Part shown: one piece after another, positions 19,044-27,772 of the stretch
Position numbering within the stretch: the first letter of the stretch is position 1
Layout: every line of letters begins with the position of its first letter
NCBI GenBank assembly: GCA_963712055.1
Contig: CAVQGN010000003.1
Span: forward strand, 682,001-746,000
Direction of reading: 5' to 3'
DNA from: JAHBVL01 sp963712055
Lineage (GTDB): Bacteria; Chloroflexota; Chloroflexia; Thermomicrobiales; UBA6265
DNA length: 64,000 bases
Notes under the pieces: model-generated
Seen by the model: only the letters and a program-made list of their open reading frames with translations
Databases searched by the model: none
What the model was told of the DNA's origin: nothing
Translations under genes and position numbers: made by a program

Positions 19044-19415
19044 GTGCAAAGAGCAACCTATGTGCGCCTCTATGCCGACGACGCCGGTGAATCTCACCTG
19101 GAGGACATCGTCGTCGGCATGGAACCAGTTGACTTCGCTCCGCCAGCACCGCCGTTGAACTACCTCGCGCTTCAACCAGCAACAGCGGTTGCGTTTCTCG
19201 GTGGAGACTCGTCGTGGGGTGGGGATATCCCTCACCCGACACCCCGAAGACAGATCATGTGCACGATGTCCGGCACATTCAGAATTACCGCCTCAGATGG
19301 CGACCAGCGGGAGTTTGGTCCCGGTCAAATGTTGCTCCTCGAAGACACCGCAGGCAAGGGTCACGCGACCCAGATTCTCGAGGAATGCGTGGTCATGGTC
19401 GTACGCCTCGACTAG
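19044..19415 (+). CDS. Cupin-domain protein
   Basis: A 124-residue protein with a single cupin fold: the first motif region is around FLGGDSSWGGDIPHPTPRRQIMCTMSGTFRIT and the second is FGPGQMLLLEDTAGKGHATQIL, with the G-P-G-D/Q turn and a late histidine. I prefer the GTG at 19044 (MQRATYVRLY) because GGGGA lies five bases before it; a TTG at 19032 is the other option. It starts 12 bases after the Cys-rich gene, so the two may be co-transcribed. Small cupins of this type often have no known substrate. Only one or two of the usual metal-binding histidines can be seen. Confidence 0.75.
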   Translation: MQRATYVRLYADDAGESHLEDIVVGMEPVDFAPPAPPLNYLALQPATAVAFLGGDSSWGGDIPHPTPRRQIMCTMSGTFRITASDGDQREFGPGQMLLLEDTAGKGHATQILEECVVMVVRLD

Positions 19416-19561
19416 CGTCAATACCCGACGACATCCAACGGTTGCATCCAGCTGGCATGGTCCCTGGAAATTACTACGGAAGCATCCGATGCCCGGATCC
19501 TTCCCAAGCTGCCGCGCAATCGCGTGACATCTTCCCGCAGGAATAGACTATCATTCAGTTA

Positions 19562-19579
19562 GTTGATATTGAGATCAAC
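19562..19579. promoter_or_regulatory. Inverted repeat upstream of carbonic anhydrase
   Basis: GTTGAT-N6-ATCAAC lies 36 bases before the carbonic anhydrase start and just downstream of a possible -10 element (TATCAT near 19549). It could be an operator. Nothing else supports this. Confidence 0.3.
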
Positions 19580-19614
19580 AACTGTGGTACTTGTCTCTGC
19601 GAAAGGAATTGACG

Positions 19615-20118
19615 ATGTCCGTAACCGATGAATTGCTCGCAGCAAATGCCGATTACGTCGCCACGTTCGACAAGGGTGATCTGCCAATGCCTCCGGGTCG
19701 CCAGGTGGCGATCGTGGTCTGTATGGACGCCCGCATCGATCCTGCTAAAGCCCTCGGCCTCGAAGAGGGAGACGCCCATGTCATTCGCAACGCCGGCGGA
19801 CGGGCCGAGGACGCCATCCGGTCGCTGGTGATCTCGCAGCAACTCCTCGGCACCAAGGAAGTCGCCGTCATTCACCATACCGATTGCGGCATGCTGACGT
19901 TCTCCAACGAGGTGCTCCGCGACAAATGCAGTGAAACGCTCGGCGCCTCGGCTGCGGAAGTTGCCGGGTCGATCGATTTCCTACCGTTCCAGGACGTCGA
20001 GCAAAGTGTCCGTGACGACCTCGCCACGATTCGAAACAGTCCGCTCATCCCAGACAGCTACCCGGTGCGCGGCTTCGTCTATGACGTGACCGACGGTTCA
20101 GTGTCTGAAGTCGTCTGA
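19615..20118 (+). CDS. Beta-class carbonic anhydrase
   Basis: A 167-residue protein that reversibly hydrates CO2 to bicarbonate. The zinc ligands of beta-carbonic anhydrase are present: Cys36 in CMDARIDP, and His88 and Cys91 in HHTDCGM. The Asp38-Arg40 dyad that controls zinc access is also present. The length fits the short mycobacterial-type subclass. I chose the ATG at 19615 because AAAGGA lies about nine bases before it; an in-frame TTG at 19591 has no such site. A strong terminator follows, shared with the convergent deacylase gene. Location is the cytoplasm. Confidence 0.92.
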   Translation: MSVTDELLAANADYVATFDKGDLPMPPGRQVAIVVCMDARIDPAKALGLEEGDAHVIRNAGGRAEDAIRSLVISQQLLGTKEVAVIHHTDCGMLTFSNEVLRDKCSETLGASAAEVAGSIDFLPFQDVEQSVRDDLATIRNSPLIPDSYPVRGFVYDVTDGSVSEVV

Positions 20119-20188
20119 CCGCGTTCCACCGCTATCGAATCGACCGGCGAGATGTCATAACTCTCTCCTGTCCAACGCGATTGCTTCC

Positions 20189-20220
20189 AAGGGAGCGGGC
20201 CAAGTTGGCCCGCTCCCTTT
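20189..20220. terminator. Bidirectional terminator between convergent genes
   Basis: AAGGGAGCGGGCCAA and TTGGCCCGCTCCCTT are perfect reverse complements around a single G, giving about thirteen stem pairs with a five-base loop. An A-run precedes and a T-run follows, so it can serve both the carbonic anhydrase and the opposing deacylase gene. Confidence 0.85.
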
Positions 20221-20223
20221 CGT

Positions 20224-21783
20224 TCAAGCTCTTGCCAGGACCCTTCCGGGATTCGCTCCGGTCGGCGTGCCATGATCGATTACCAGCTCACCGCCCACCA
20301 GGACCGCATCGATACCAATCGGCGGTGCAAATGGTCTATCCCAGGTTGAGCCATCGGCCACATTCTCCGGATCAAAAATTACCAGATCGGCAGCATAGCC
20401 GTCCGCTATCTTGCCGCGTTCCGGAACGCTGAATCGCTCCGCCGGAAACCCACTCATCTTCCAGACCGCTTCTTCGAGCGAAACCGCCCCGAGCTCCCGC
20501 ACGGCATACCGCAGGACCCGCGCAAAACAACCGTACCCCCGCGGATGACCAAACTCACCGTGATACATGCCATCGCTCGCGACCATCATACGGGGATGCT
20601 GAATCGTGTTGCGGGTCCGGATATCAACATCATCCTGGGTCATATCGACGTGATAGACCATTAGTGCATACGGGTGCTCTTTGATGATCGTCTGAATCGC
20701 AAACTCAGTCACCGGCAAACCCTCACTTGCCGCCGCTTCATCGAGCGACATCCCGATGTAACGTCCAGTCTGCGTTCTCGCGAACACGGGTCGACCATGG
20801 ACACCAGCTCCAGAAAGCTTTTGATCGAGGAATGCGCGAATCTCCTCGATGCGTTCCTCTTCGATCAGTCGTTGTCTGGTTCTTTCCGGACCACCAGCTT
20901 GCGCCCAGGTCGGCAGCATCATCGCCAGATGGGTACAACCGGCGGGATACATGTACGACTCGAACGAGACATCAAAACGACCGTCGGCTTCGTCGAGTAG
21001 TGGACGGGTTTCTTCGTCCACATGCTCGTGCGAAAAGTGGATCGGAATGTCGGCCTTCTCGCAGATTTCAAACGTTTCTCGCCAGGCGCCTTCCTGACCA
21101 GCATCGGCATACCGCACATGTGCGGCATAGATCCCGCCATTGGCAGCCGCAACCTTGCTCAGCTCGATCAGTTCCCGCGTATCCGCTTCACTCGCCGGCT
21201 GATAATCAAGCCCTGTGTTGAATGCCACCGCTCCAGCGTCCATCCACGCCTGCACGAGCGGTTTCATCTGCTCGATTTCTTCGTCGGAAGCAGGTCGCGC
21301 CTCCCACCCCATCACCGCCATCCTCACAGCCAGGTGAGGGACCTGTGGCAACACATTTGCCGGTGTTCGTCCGCGAAAGATAGCGAGATAATCTTCCGGT
21401 TCTGGCCAGGCAAAATCAAGATCAGCAGGGCCGTAAGCAAACTCGGTTGATTCCCACAGAGATTTCGCTCGGTCGAGTGGAAGTCCCGTCCAACCAAATC
21501 CATCCGGCGCCATGAGCTGGGTCGTAACACCCTGCAGTAATCCTCCATATCGGTGCAGACACGACTCGTCGATCAGATTCGTTTCGGAATGAATATGCAC
21601 ATCGATAAACCCGGGCGCAATCACCCGACCAGTAGCGTCGATCGTTTTCTCGGCCGAGGACGAAGACAGATCGCCGATCGCGGCAATACGCCCCTTCCGC
21701 ATCCCGATATCGGCAGGAAACAACGGAGTCGTTCCTGTTCCATCGGCAACCAAACCGCCCCTGATCACTGTCTCGAATTCCAC
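20224..21783 (-). CDS. N-acyl-D-amino-acid deacylase family amidohydrolase
   Basis: A 519-residue member of the amidohydrolase superfamily. The metal-binding HxH motif is in APGFIDVHIHSETN near residue 64, after the typical N-terminal beta sandwich (VIRGGLVADGTGTTPLFPADIGMRKGRIAAIG). Later metal ligands fit HVRYAD and HFSHEHV. The C-terminus returns to the small beta domain (GKIADGYAADLVIFDPENVADGSTWDRPF), usual for D-aminoacylases. These cytoplasmic enzymes hydrolyse N-acyl-D-amino acids, but the group also contains dihydropyrimidinase-like hydrolases, so the substrate is an inference. It lies 89 bases downstream of the GH15 gene on the same strand. Confidence 0.88.
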   Translation of the reverse strand: MEFETVIRGGLVADGTGTTPLFPADIGMRKGRIAAIGDLSSSSAEKTIDATGRVIAPGFIDVHIHSETNLIDESCLHRYGGLLQGVTTQLMAPDGFGWTGLPLDRAKSLWESTEFAYGPADLDFAWPEPEDYLAIFRGRTPANVLPQVPHLAVRMAVMGWEARPASDEEIEQMKPLVQAWMDAGAVAFNTGLDYQPASEADTRELIELSKVAAANGGIYAAHVRYADAGQEGAWRETFEICEKADIPIHFSHEHVDEETRPLLDEADGRFDVSFESYMYPAGCTHLAMMLPTWAQAGGPERTRQRLIEEERIEEIRAFLDQKLSGAGVHGRPVFARTQTGRYIGMSLDEAAASEGLPVTEFAIQTIIKEHPYALMVYHVDMTQDDVDIRTRNTIQHPRMMVASDGMYHGEFGHPRGYGCFARVLRYAVRELGAVSLEEAVWKMSGFPAERFSVPERGKIADGYAADLVIFDPENVADGSTWDRPFAPPIGIDAVLVGGELVIDHGTPTGANPGRVLARA

Positions 21784-21872
21784 GTGCTTTCTCCAGATAG
21801 GCGCTATTCAGCAGAGGCAAGCGCCCGGCGTCTTTGGCGAGCCAAGCGCATGGTACGGGATCGCCTTGGTGC

Positions 21873-23660
21873 CTATCGGCCAGGTTCGTTCCCAGGATTG
21901 CTGCGACCGCCGTTCAACACGAACGCTGCTTCGATCAACGCCAGATGGGTGAACGCTTGCGGAAAGTTGCCCAGTTGTCGACCAGCGATTGGGTCGTACT
22001 CCTCAGCGATCAATCCGACATCGTTGCCCAACCCGACCAACCGCTGAAAAAGCGCATGGGCTTCCTGCTCGCGACCCTGCATCGCCATCACCTCGACAAG
22101 CCAGAACGAACACGCCAGAAAAGGTGATTCTCCCGTTGGCAGTCCATCAACCTCCGGATTCTCCTCGTACCGTAGCAGGAGTCCATCGACACCGAGTTCC
22201 CGCTCGATTGCGGCGACGGTCGACACCATTCGCGGGTCATCGGCGGACAGGAACCCAACAATTGGCATCATCAGGACACTCGCATCGAGGAGATCGATGC
22301 CATACGCTTGCGCAAACGCCTGCTTTTCTTCGCACCACGCCCGTTCGAGCACTTGTTCCTTGATTTCCTCGCAAATCTCCCGCCAACGCTCGATCGGTCC
22401 ATCCCGTCCGGCCAACCGATACATCTCGATCGCGCAATCGAACGCGGCCCAAGCCATCACCTTGGAATGAGTGAAATGCCGATTTGGTCCACGCACCTCC
22501 CAGATTCCGGCATCCTTAAGACGCCAGCCGCGTTCGAGAAAATCGAGGAGATGACTGATCAGCGACCAGCCAAACCTCGACATCGGGATGCCATGCTGCA
22601 GGCCGGCCAACGCCGCCAGCATCAACTCGCCGTAGACATCGAGTTGCAGTTGCTTGCTGGCGCCGTTGCCAACCCGGACGGGTTGCGACCCTTCGAATCC
22701 GGGTAACCAATCGAGTTCGTATTCCTCCAGGCGGCGCTCTCCAGCCAAGCCATACATGATCTGGATCTGCGCCGGATCTCCGGCAATCGCGCGCAGAAGC
22801 CAGTCCTGCCAGGACGTGGCTTCTTCCTGATACCCGGCGCCGAGCATCGCCCGCAACGTCAGCGAGGCGTCCCGGAGCCAGCAATAGCGATAGTCCCAGT
22901 TGCGCACGCCGCCGATGTCCTCTGGCAATGATGTGGTTGGAGCGGCGACAATCCCACCCGTTGGCCGGTAGGTCAACGACTTGAGCACGATCAGCGACTT
23001 GCGGACCTCCTCCGCATACCGTTCTTCGTACCGACAATCACCCATCCACTCATGCCAGAACTGCTCGGTTTCCGCGAGCGCGATGTCAGGGTCGACCGCC
23101 GCCGGCTGTGGTTTGTGCGAAGGAAACCAGGTCAGGACGAACGGCACTCGATCTCCGGCGCGAACGGAGAACTCGGAAACGGTGGCGAACCCTTCACCAT
23201 GCGATTCGACCGGGGTGCTCAGGTGGAGCGCATCAGGACCGGCAATTGCTTCGAGGACATGATCGATCCGACGCACCCATGGCACCACGCTACCGTAGTC
23301 GAAGCGGATCTCGAGCTCCGATCGCATCATCACCTCGCCCGCCACGCCTTCGACGATCCGGACGATATCCGGTGCTTCACCACGCGGCGGCATGAAATCG
23401 ATCACCCGCACCGTTCCAGTTTCGGTTTCGTGGGTTGTCTCGAGAATCAGTGTGTCAACCCGATAGCGGCGCTCAGTCTGGGACGTTTTTTGCTTCGGGC
23501 CAAGCAACCACCGTCCATGCTCAGGACCACCGAGAATCGCCGCGAAACAGGCCGGGGAATCGAAACGGGGAAAGCAGCACCAATCGATCGAACCGTCCCG
23601 GCTGACCAGCGCCGCCGTTTGCAGATCCCCCAACAGGGCATAGTCTTCGATCAGCGGCAT
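21873..23660 (-). CDS. Glycoside hydrolase family 15 protein (glucoamylase/trehalase-like)
   Basis: A 595-residue enzyme. The N-terminal beta domain begins MPLIEDYALLGDLQTAALVSRDGSIDWCCFPRFDSPA, the signature of bacterial GH15 proteins. The alpha/alpha barrel that follows contains GGVRNWDYRYCWLRDAS and WEVRGPNRHFTHSKVMAW, where the Glu is the likely general acid, and FLACSFWLVEV near the C-terminus with the second catalytic Glu region. I placed the start at 23660 because GGAGA lies nine bases before this ATG and the 79 residues further upstream look non-native. GH15 members of this length often act on trehalose or maltooligosaccharides. No signal peptide, so it is likely intracellular. Confidence 0.9.
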   Translation of the reverse strand: MPLIEDYALLGDLQTAALVSRDGSIDWCCFPRFDSPACFAAILGGPEHGRWLLGPKQKTSQTERRYRVDTLILETTHETETGTVRVIDFMPPRGEAPDIVRIVEGVAGEVMMRSELEIRFDYGSVVPWVRRIDHVLEAIAGPDALHLSTPVESHGEGFATVSEFSVRAGDRVPFVLTWFPSHKPQPAAVDPDIALAETEQFWHEWMGDCRYEERYAEEVRKSLIVLKSLTYRPTGGIVAAPTTSLPEDIGGVRNWDYRYCWLRDASLTLRAMLGAGYQEEATSWQDWLLRAIAGDPAQIQIMYGLAGERRLEEYELDWLPGFEGSQPVRVGNGASKQLQLDVYGELMLAALAGLQHGIPMSRFGWSLISHLLDFLERGWRLKDAGIWEVRGPNRHFTHSKVMAWAAFDCAIEMYRLAGRDGPIERWREICEEIKEQVLERAWCEEKQAFAQAYGIDLLDASVLMMPIVGFLSADDPRMVSTVAAIERELGVDGLLLRYEENPEVDGLPTGESPFLACSFWLVEVMAMQGREQEAHALFQRLVGLGNDVGLIAEEYDPIAGRQLGNFPQAFTHLALIEAAFVLNGGRSNPGNEPGR

Positions 23661-23795
23661 AGGTGTTCTCCAGGAGGTTGACGGCGATAGCCCGTTGCGG
23701 TGCCAACTGGAAAAGACCTTACCACCATCGACCGGTTTGGCAGATCGGCTCATGGCACAATGCGCTGAGATGGTAGGCGGTGAGCAAAGGGGAAC

Positions 23796-25004
23796 ATGCA
23801 GATGGTCAGAAAAGCCGACACAATCGTCGATGTCCGCACCTATTTTCCATTGACCGGCAAAGAGGGTGGTGACTACCACGGTCGCACCCGGGGTCACTGG
23901 ATCGTTGATTCAGTCATCAGCAACCCGATGTCGGTCTATCCTGAGTACAAGGAGTCACGCCTGAGCTGGGGAATCGATGCTCTCGGTGGTCTCGTCATCG
24001 AGATCGAAACCGAAAGCGGCCTGGTGGGAGTCGGGATCACCCACGGCGGCGAAGCGGGCGCATATCTGATCAACAAACACTTTCGCCGGTTTCTGATCGG
24101 TTCTGATCCCCGCGATGTCGAACGGATCTGGGACCAGCTCTTTCGCGCGTCCCTCTATTATGGAAGAAAGGGGCTTGGAATCTGCGCGATCAGCGGGGTC
24201 GATCTGGCACTCTGGGACCTCTGTGGGAAGCTCCGTGATGAGCCGGTCTACGAAGTGCTCGGTGGCCGGACCAAGGACTACATCCCCTGCTACGTCACCG
24301 GAATCCGGGAAAAGCGATACCAGGAGCTCGGTTTTATCGGTGCAAAGATTCCCCTCCAATATGGACCGGCCGATGGCTACGAGGGACTCAAGAAAAACGT
24401 TCAGCGGTTTGCGGACGCGCGCGAAGTGGTCGGACCCGATTTCGATCTGATGATCGACTGTTATATGTCATTGACTGTGCCCTACACGATCGAGCTGACC
24501 GAAGCGCTCCGTCCCTATCGGATCAACTGGATCGAAGAACCCCTTCCCCCAGACGATTACGATGGTCATGCCCGGATCAAGGCTGCCTGTCCATGGCAGC
24601 GCTTTTCTACTGGTGAACATGAATTCACCCGCTACGGCTTCCGGGAATTGATCAGCCGACAGTGCGTCGACATCCTCCAACCCGATCTCAACTGGTGCGG
24701 TGGCATCACCGAAGCCCGCAAGATCGCGGCAATGGCGGCTGCCTACGACGTCCCGGTCGTACCGCATGGCAGTGCTTTTTTCAGCACCCATTTCCAGATG
24801 GCCCATACGAATTCTCCGTTTCAGGAAACGCTGGCAATGAGCCCGGACGGGATGGATTTCGTGTCGATCTACGGCAACCTCTTCATCGGCGAACCGATCC
24901 CGGAAAATGGTCGACTCCAGCCCCGGGAGGAACCGGGCTGGGGAGTGGAGCTGGATAAGGAACGGGTAGTCGAGTCGAAGATCGGGTTGCAGCCGTCTTC
25001 CTGA
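23796..25004 (+). CDS. L-rhamnonate dehydratase, enolase superfamily
   Basis: A 402-residue enolase-superfamily protein that matches L-rhamnonate dehydratase along its length. This enzyme removes water from L-rhamnonate to form 2-keto-3-deoxy-L-rhamnonate. The Mg ligands appear in order: Asp in LMIDCYM, Glu in WIEEPL, and Glu in STGEHE. The catalytic His is in VVPHGSA. The long N-terminal cap with HWIVDSVISNPMSVYPEYKESR is typical of the RhmD subgroup. The ATG at 23802 is an equal start choice, with AAGGGGAA seven bases before it. It is divergent from the GH15 gene. Rhamnose mutarotase lies about 5 kb away (29681). Confidence 0.88.
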   Translation: MQMVRKADTIVDVRTYFPLTGKEGGDYHGRTRGHWIVDSVISNPMSVYPEYKESRLSWGIDALGGLVIEIETESGLVGVGITHGGEAGAYLINKHFRRFLIGSDPRDVERIWDQLFRASLYYGRKGLGICAISGVDLALWDLCGKLRDEPVYEVLGGRTKDYIPCYVTGIREKRYQELGFIGAKIPLQYGPADGYEGLKKNVQRFADAREVVGPDFDLMIDCYMSLTVPYTIELTEALRPYRINWIEEPLPPDDYDGHARIKAACPWQRFSTGEHEFTRYGFRELISRQCVDILQPDLNWCGGITEARKIAAMAAAYDVPVVPHGSAFFSTHFQMAHTNSPFQETLAMSPDGMDFVSIYGNLFIGEPIPENGRLQPREEPGWGVELDKERVVESKIGLQPSS

Positions 25005-25108
25005 CGCTCAGTCGAACGCTAACGAGCAGTTAACCCGCTGGTCAACGTCGTTCGGCCACAATCCTTGAAGTCGTCCCTGATTTGGTCATGGCTCGAGCGG
25101 AGTGAAGA

Positions 25109-25594
25109 ATGATGCGTCGATCGATTCTGTTCGTGGCAACACTTCTGGTCGTGGTGATCGGCGTCACGGTGGTGATTGTCGACGATGGACTCACGGGGTC
25201 GACGCCGACGTCCGGTGCGACGCCGGTCGGGTCACCGGCACCCGGCGGAACACCAGCGCCATTGGCAACACCTATCTCAGAACTGGTGCAGGTCGAAATT
25301 ATCGAGTTCGACTATGACCCCAGTCGGGTCGAGATCGAGGTTGGCACGACGGTGCGATGGGAGAACGTCGACTTCGCTCCTCACACAGTGACTCTGGATG
25401 GCGTGTTCGACTCTGGCAGGCTCGACCATGGGTCGGGATTTCGGCACACGTTCGAAGAACCAGGCCGTTTCGCCTATTTCTGCTTCTACCACCAGAACAT
25501 GGTCGGTTTCGTTGAGGTTATCGACCCACAGGCTACCAAGTCAGCAAGTGTTGAACTAGCCTGGCCAACTGATTCAAAGATCGGATTGACCTAG
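25109..25594 (+). CDS. Membrane-anchored cupredoxin
   Basis: A 161-residue protein with an N-terminal signal anchor (ILFVATLLVVVIGVTVVIV), a Thr/Pro/Ala/Gly-rich linker (about residues 30-55) and a C-terminal plastocyanin-like domain. Type 1 copper ligands are visible: His in FAPHTV and then Cys, His and Met in YFCFYHQNMVG. It would carry electrons at the outer face of the membrane. The stop TAG overlaps the stop of the convergent rpiB by four bases (CTAG). GGAG lies about six bases before the start ATG. Confidence 0.88.
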   Translation: MMRRSILFVATLLVVVIGVTVVIVDDGLTGSTPTSGATPVGSPAPGGTPAPLATPISELVQVEIIEFDYDPSRVEIEVGTTVRWENVDFAPHTVTLDGVFDSGRLDHGSGFRHTFEEPGRFAYFCFYHQNMVGFVEVIDPQATKSASVELAWPTDSKIGLT

Positions 25595-26040
25595 AACGTC
25601 ATCCGTTCGATCTCGGCCATCTTTTCGATCCGGCGGCGGAAGTGGTCTTCGCCGCGGAATCGGGCCACCAGAAAGGCATCGACCAGATCGACCGCCAACC
25701 ATTCGCCGACGATCTTGGCGCCGAGACACATGACATTGGCGTCGTCGTGTTCGACCGACTGATGGGCGGAATGGACATCGTGACAGAGGGCGGCGCGAAT
25801 ACCGTGGACCTTGTTGGCCGCCATACACGCGCCGATGCCGGTGCCGCAGACGAGAATGGCGCGGTCGGCACGATCCTCGCGAATCGCCAGACAGACTGGC
25901 AGGACGACATCGGGGAAATCGATCTCTACCAGTGTGAACGCCGGAAACTCCTCCACCGTATGACCGGCGTGACGCACGCTCTCGATCAACGCCGCTTTCA
26001 ATGGAAACCCGGCATGGTCAGCGCCGATGGCGATCCGCAT
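25591..26040 (-). CDS. rpiB: Ribose 5-phosphate isomerase B / LacAB family sugar-phosphate isomerase
   Basis: A 149-residue protein starting MRIAIGADHAGFPLK, the classical RpiB N-terminus. VCGTGIGACMAANKVHGIRAA contains the anion-hole Gly-rich motif and the catalytic Cys region, and CHDVHSAHQSVEHDDANVMCLGAK follows it, with Asn and His used in sugar binding. RpiB interconverts ribose 5-phosphate and ribulose 5-phosphate in the pentose phosphate pathway; allose 6-phosphate activity is possible. The frame extends far upstream without a stop, but homology begins at the ATG at 26040. It is convergent with the cupredoxin gene. Confidence 0.93.
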   Translation of the reverse strand: MRIAIGADHAGFPLKAALIESVRHAGHTVEEFPAFTLVEIDFPDVVLPVCLAIREDRADRAILVCGTGIGACMAANKVHGIRAALCHDVHSAHQSVEHDDANVMCLGAKIVGEWLAVDLVDAFLVARFRGEDHFRRRIEKMAEIERMTF

Positions 26041-26144
26041 CGCAGTTACTCCTTCAGAACCCCGCTGGCCAAATCCGATCTCGATCGGGGGAAACCGTAT
26101 CATTTCCTCGCAACGCGTCGAGACGACCGGAGGAAACCGCGCCG

Positions 26145-27407
26145 ATGGGAAACCAGCAACACCGTGGGCAGATGGCCGGGACCACCTGGGATCCCGCGCT
26201 CTACCAGAAGTTCGACGATCACCGCAGCCGCCCCGGTCTTGAACTTCTCGACCGGATTCGGCTCGGCAATCCCACGCTGATCTACGATCTCGGTTGCGGC
26301 ACCGGAGATTTGACCAAACTTCTGGCGGACCGGTGGCCAGACGCCAGGGTGGTCGGGGTCGACAACTCCGCCGAGATGCTCGCCCAAGCAAGCGCCAAAC
26401 CTGGTGGGGTCGAATGGATCGAAGCCGATATTCGTTCGTGGAATCCGGAGATGCCGCCTGATCTCATTTTCGCGAACGCGTCGTTGCAGTGGGTGGCCGA
26501 TCACCACGTTCTTTTCCCGAGACTGATGGGATTTCTGAATCAGGGTGGCACGCTGGCCGTGCAGATGCCGCTCAGTTGGCACATGCCGTCGCATCGCCTG
26601 ATGCGGGAAACACTCGCCAACGGCGGCGACGGTGGAACGCCAATCGGACCAGAGTCGGTGCGTCTTACCCTTGGGCGCAATTGGGTCGATGATGCCTCAA
26701 CCTTCTACGATCTCCTCGCCGATGGGGCGGAATCGGTTGATATCTGGGAAACGGAATACCTGCAGCAGTTGTCCGGCGACGACCCTGTTCTCGAATGGGT
26801 CAAAGCGACTGGTCTCAGACCAGTGCTCCAGGGGCTGGACGATGACTCGCGCGAGCAATTTCTGCTGGAATACCGCAAACGCCTCCGCGCGGCTTATCCG
26901 CAACGACCAGACGGCACGACTCTGTTTCCTTTCCGGCGTCTCTTTATCGTGGCGACGAAATCGGCTCACTGGAGAATCGGCGCAACGGTTTCCATCAACG
27001 TCTCGACTCCGAGGATCTCGGCGACCTCCGGCGAGACAGGATCGGCAAAGACCGATCCGATCTCGCCTATCTGCACGATCTCGCCCTGCTGGATAACCGC
27101 CAGGTGCGAGCAGATCTCCGCAAGATCTTCCGGTTCGTGGGAAACGATCAGCGCCGCGATTCCTGAGAGCCGGAGTTGGGTTGCCAGTTCCGGAACCAGC
27201 CGCTTGCGAGTCGGACGATCGAGACCGGCAAAGGGCTCGTCCAGAAGCAGAAGCATCGGTTCGACCGCGAACGCCCGCGCGAGATTGACCCGTTGGGCTT
27301 CACCGCCAGAAAGCTGGCGCGCGTTCCGCGAAGAGAGCTCAGCCACGCCAAACCGTGCCAGCCATGTCATCGCCCGACGTTCGGATTCCTTCTTGCTCAC
27401 GCCGTGA
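26145..27407 (+). CDS. Trans-aconitate methyltransferase-like protein without its usual stop
   Basis: The first 260 or so residues are a class I SAM-dependent methyltransferase of the Tam type: TTWDPALYQKFDDHRSRPGLELL at the start, motif I LIYDLGCGTGDLTKLLADRWP, the acidic VVGVDNS after it, and a C-terminus LRAAYPQRPDGTTLFPFRRLFIVAT, where the family normally ends. No stop follows. The frame runs on for about 155 codons antisense to the ABC ATPase gene, giving Ser/Arg-rich nonsense. GGAGGA lies ten bases before the ATG. Tam esterifies trans-aconitate in the cytoplasm. Either the stop was lost by an indel near 26960 or the protein truly has a tail. Confidence 0.8.
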   Translation: MGNQQHRGQMAGTTWDPALYQKFDDHRSRPGLELLDRIRLGNPTLIYDLGCGTGDLTKLLADRWPDARVVGVDNSAEMLAQASAKPGGVEWIEADIRSWNPEMPPDLIFANASLQWVADHHVLFPRLMGFLNQGGTLAVQMPLSWHMPSHRLMRETLANGGDGGTPIGPESVRLTLGRNWVDDASTFYDLLADGAESVDIWETEYLQQLSGDDPVLEWVKATGLRPVLQGLDDDSREQFLLEYRKRLRAAYPQRPDGTTLFPFRRLFIVATKSAHWRIGATVSINVSTPRISATSGETGSAKTDPISPICTISPCWITARCEQISARSSGSWETISAAIPESRSWVASSGTSRLRVGRSRPAKGSSRSRSIGSTANARARLTRWASPPESWRAFREESSATPNRASHVIARRSDSFLLTP

Positions 27408-27772
27408 AACGAGGGACCACTGGCCGCGTTGTCGAGCACGCTTCTATTGAAGAGAAGCGGTTTCTGGAAAACCATCGCGGTTTTCCGGCGAAGTGGGATC
27501 GTATTGCGGCGGTTGGCGATCTCCCCTTCGATCATAACCATGCCCGCGGTCGGTTTTTCGAGGAGCCCCGCGATCTGCAGAAGCGTGCTCTTGCCGGCCC
27601 CGTTCGGACCGATGAGTCCAAGCACCATGCCGGCATCGACCGTGAGGCCGGGCACCTTGAGCACGGTTCGTCCGTCGCGATCGAGCCGGACATCGACCAT
27701 CCGCAGCACCTCCGCAGACCCAGGAGGCAGATATGGAGCGTGGAAGTGTTCAGGCGGACCGTTGTTGAACAT
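26966..27772 (-). CDS. Tungstate-type ABC transporter ATP-binding protein
   Basis: A 268-residue ABC ATPase with Walker A GPNGAGKST, Q-loop VFQKP, signature LSGGEAQRVNLARA, Walker B LLLLDEP and H-loop VSHEPED. It is encoded directly after the permease, overlapping its end by 23 bases, and is the third gene of a tupA-tupB-like set on the minus strand. The protein would sit on the inner membrane face and power uptake of tungstate or molybdate. Its C-terminus ends at about the place where the opposing methyltransferase frame loses its stop. The first 24 residues may be extra; a second ATG at 27700 would begin MVDVRLDRDG. Confidence 0.88.
   Translation of the reverse strand: MFNNGPPEHFHAPYLPPGSAEVLRMVDVRLDRDGRTVLKVPGLTVDAGMVLGLIGPNGAGKSTLLQIAGLLEKPTAGMVMIEGEIANRRNTIPLRRKTAMVFQKPLLFNRSVLDNAASGPSFHGVSKKESERRAMTWLARFGVAELSSRNARQLSGGEAQRVNLARAFAVEPMLLLLDEPFAGLDRPTRKRLVPELATQLRLSGIAALIVSHEPEDLAEICSHLAVIQQGEIVQIGEIGSVFADPVSPEVAEILGVETLMETVAPILQ

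Noticed and set aside
23661..23897. Upstream extension of the GH15 frame
   Set aside because: The 79 extra residues lack similarity, while the ATG at 23660 starts the conserved sequence with a ribosome site at a normal distance.
26041..26391. N-terminal extension of the rpiB frame
   Set aside because: The extra 117 residues show no homology and the RpiB N-terminus is at 26040; the extension is antisense to the methyltransferase gene.
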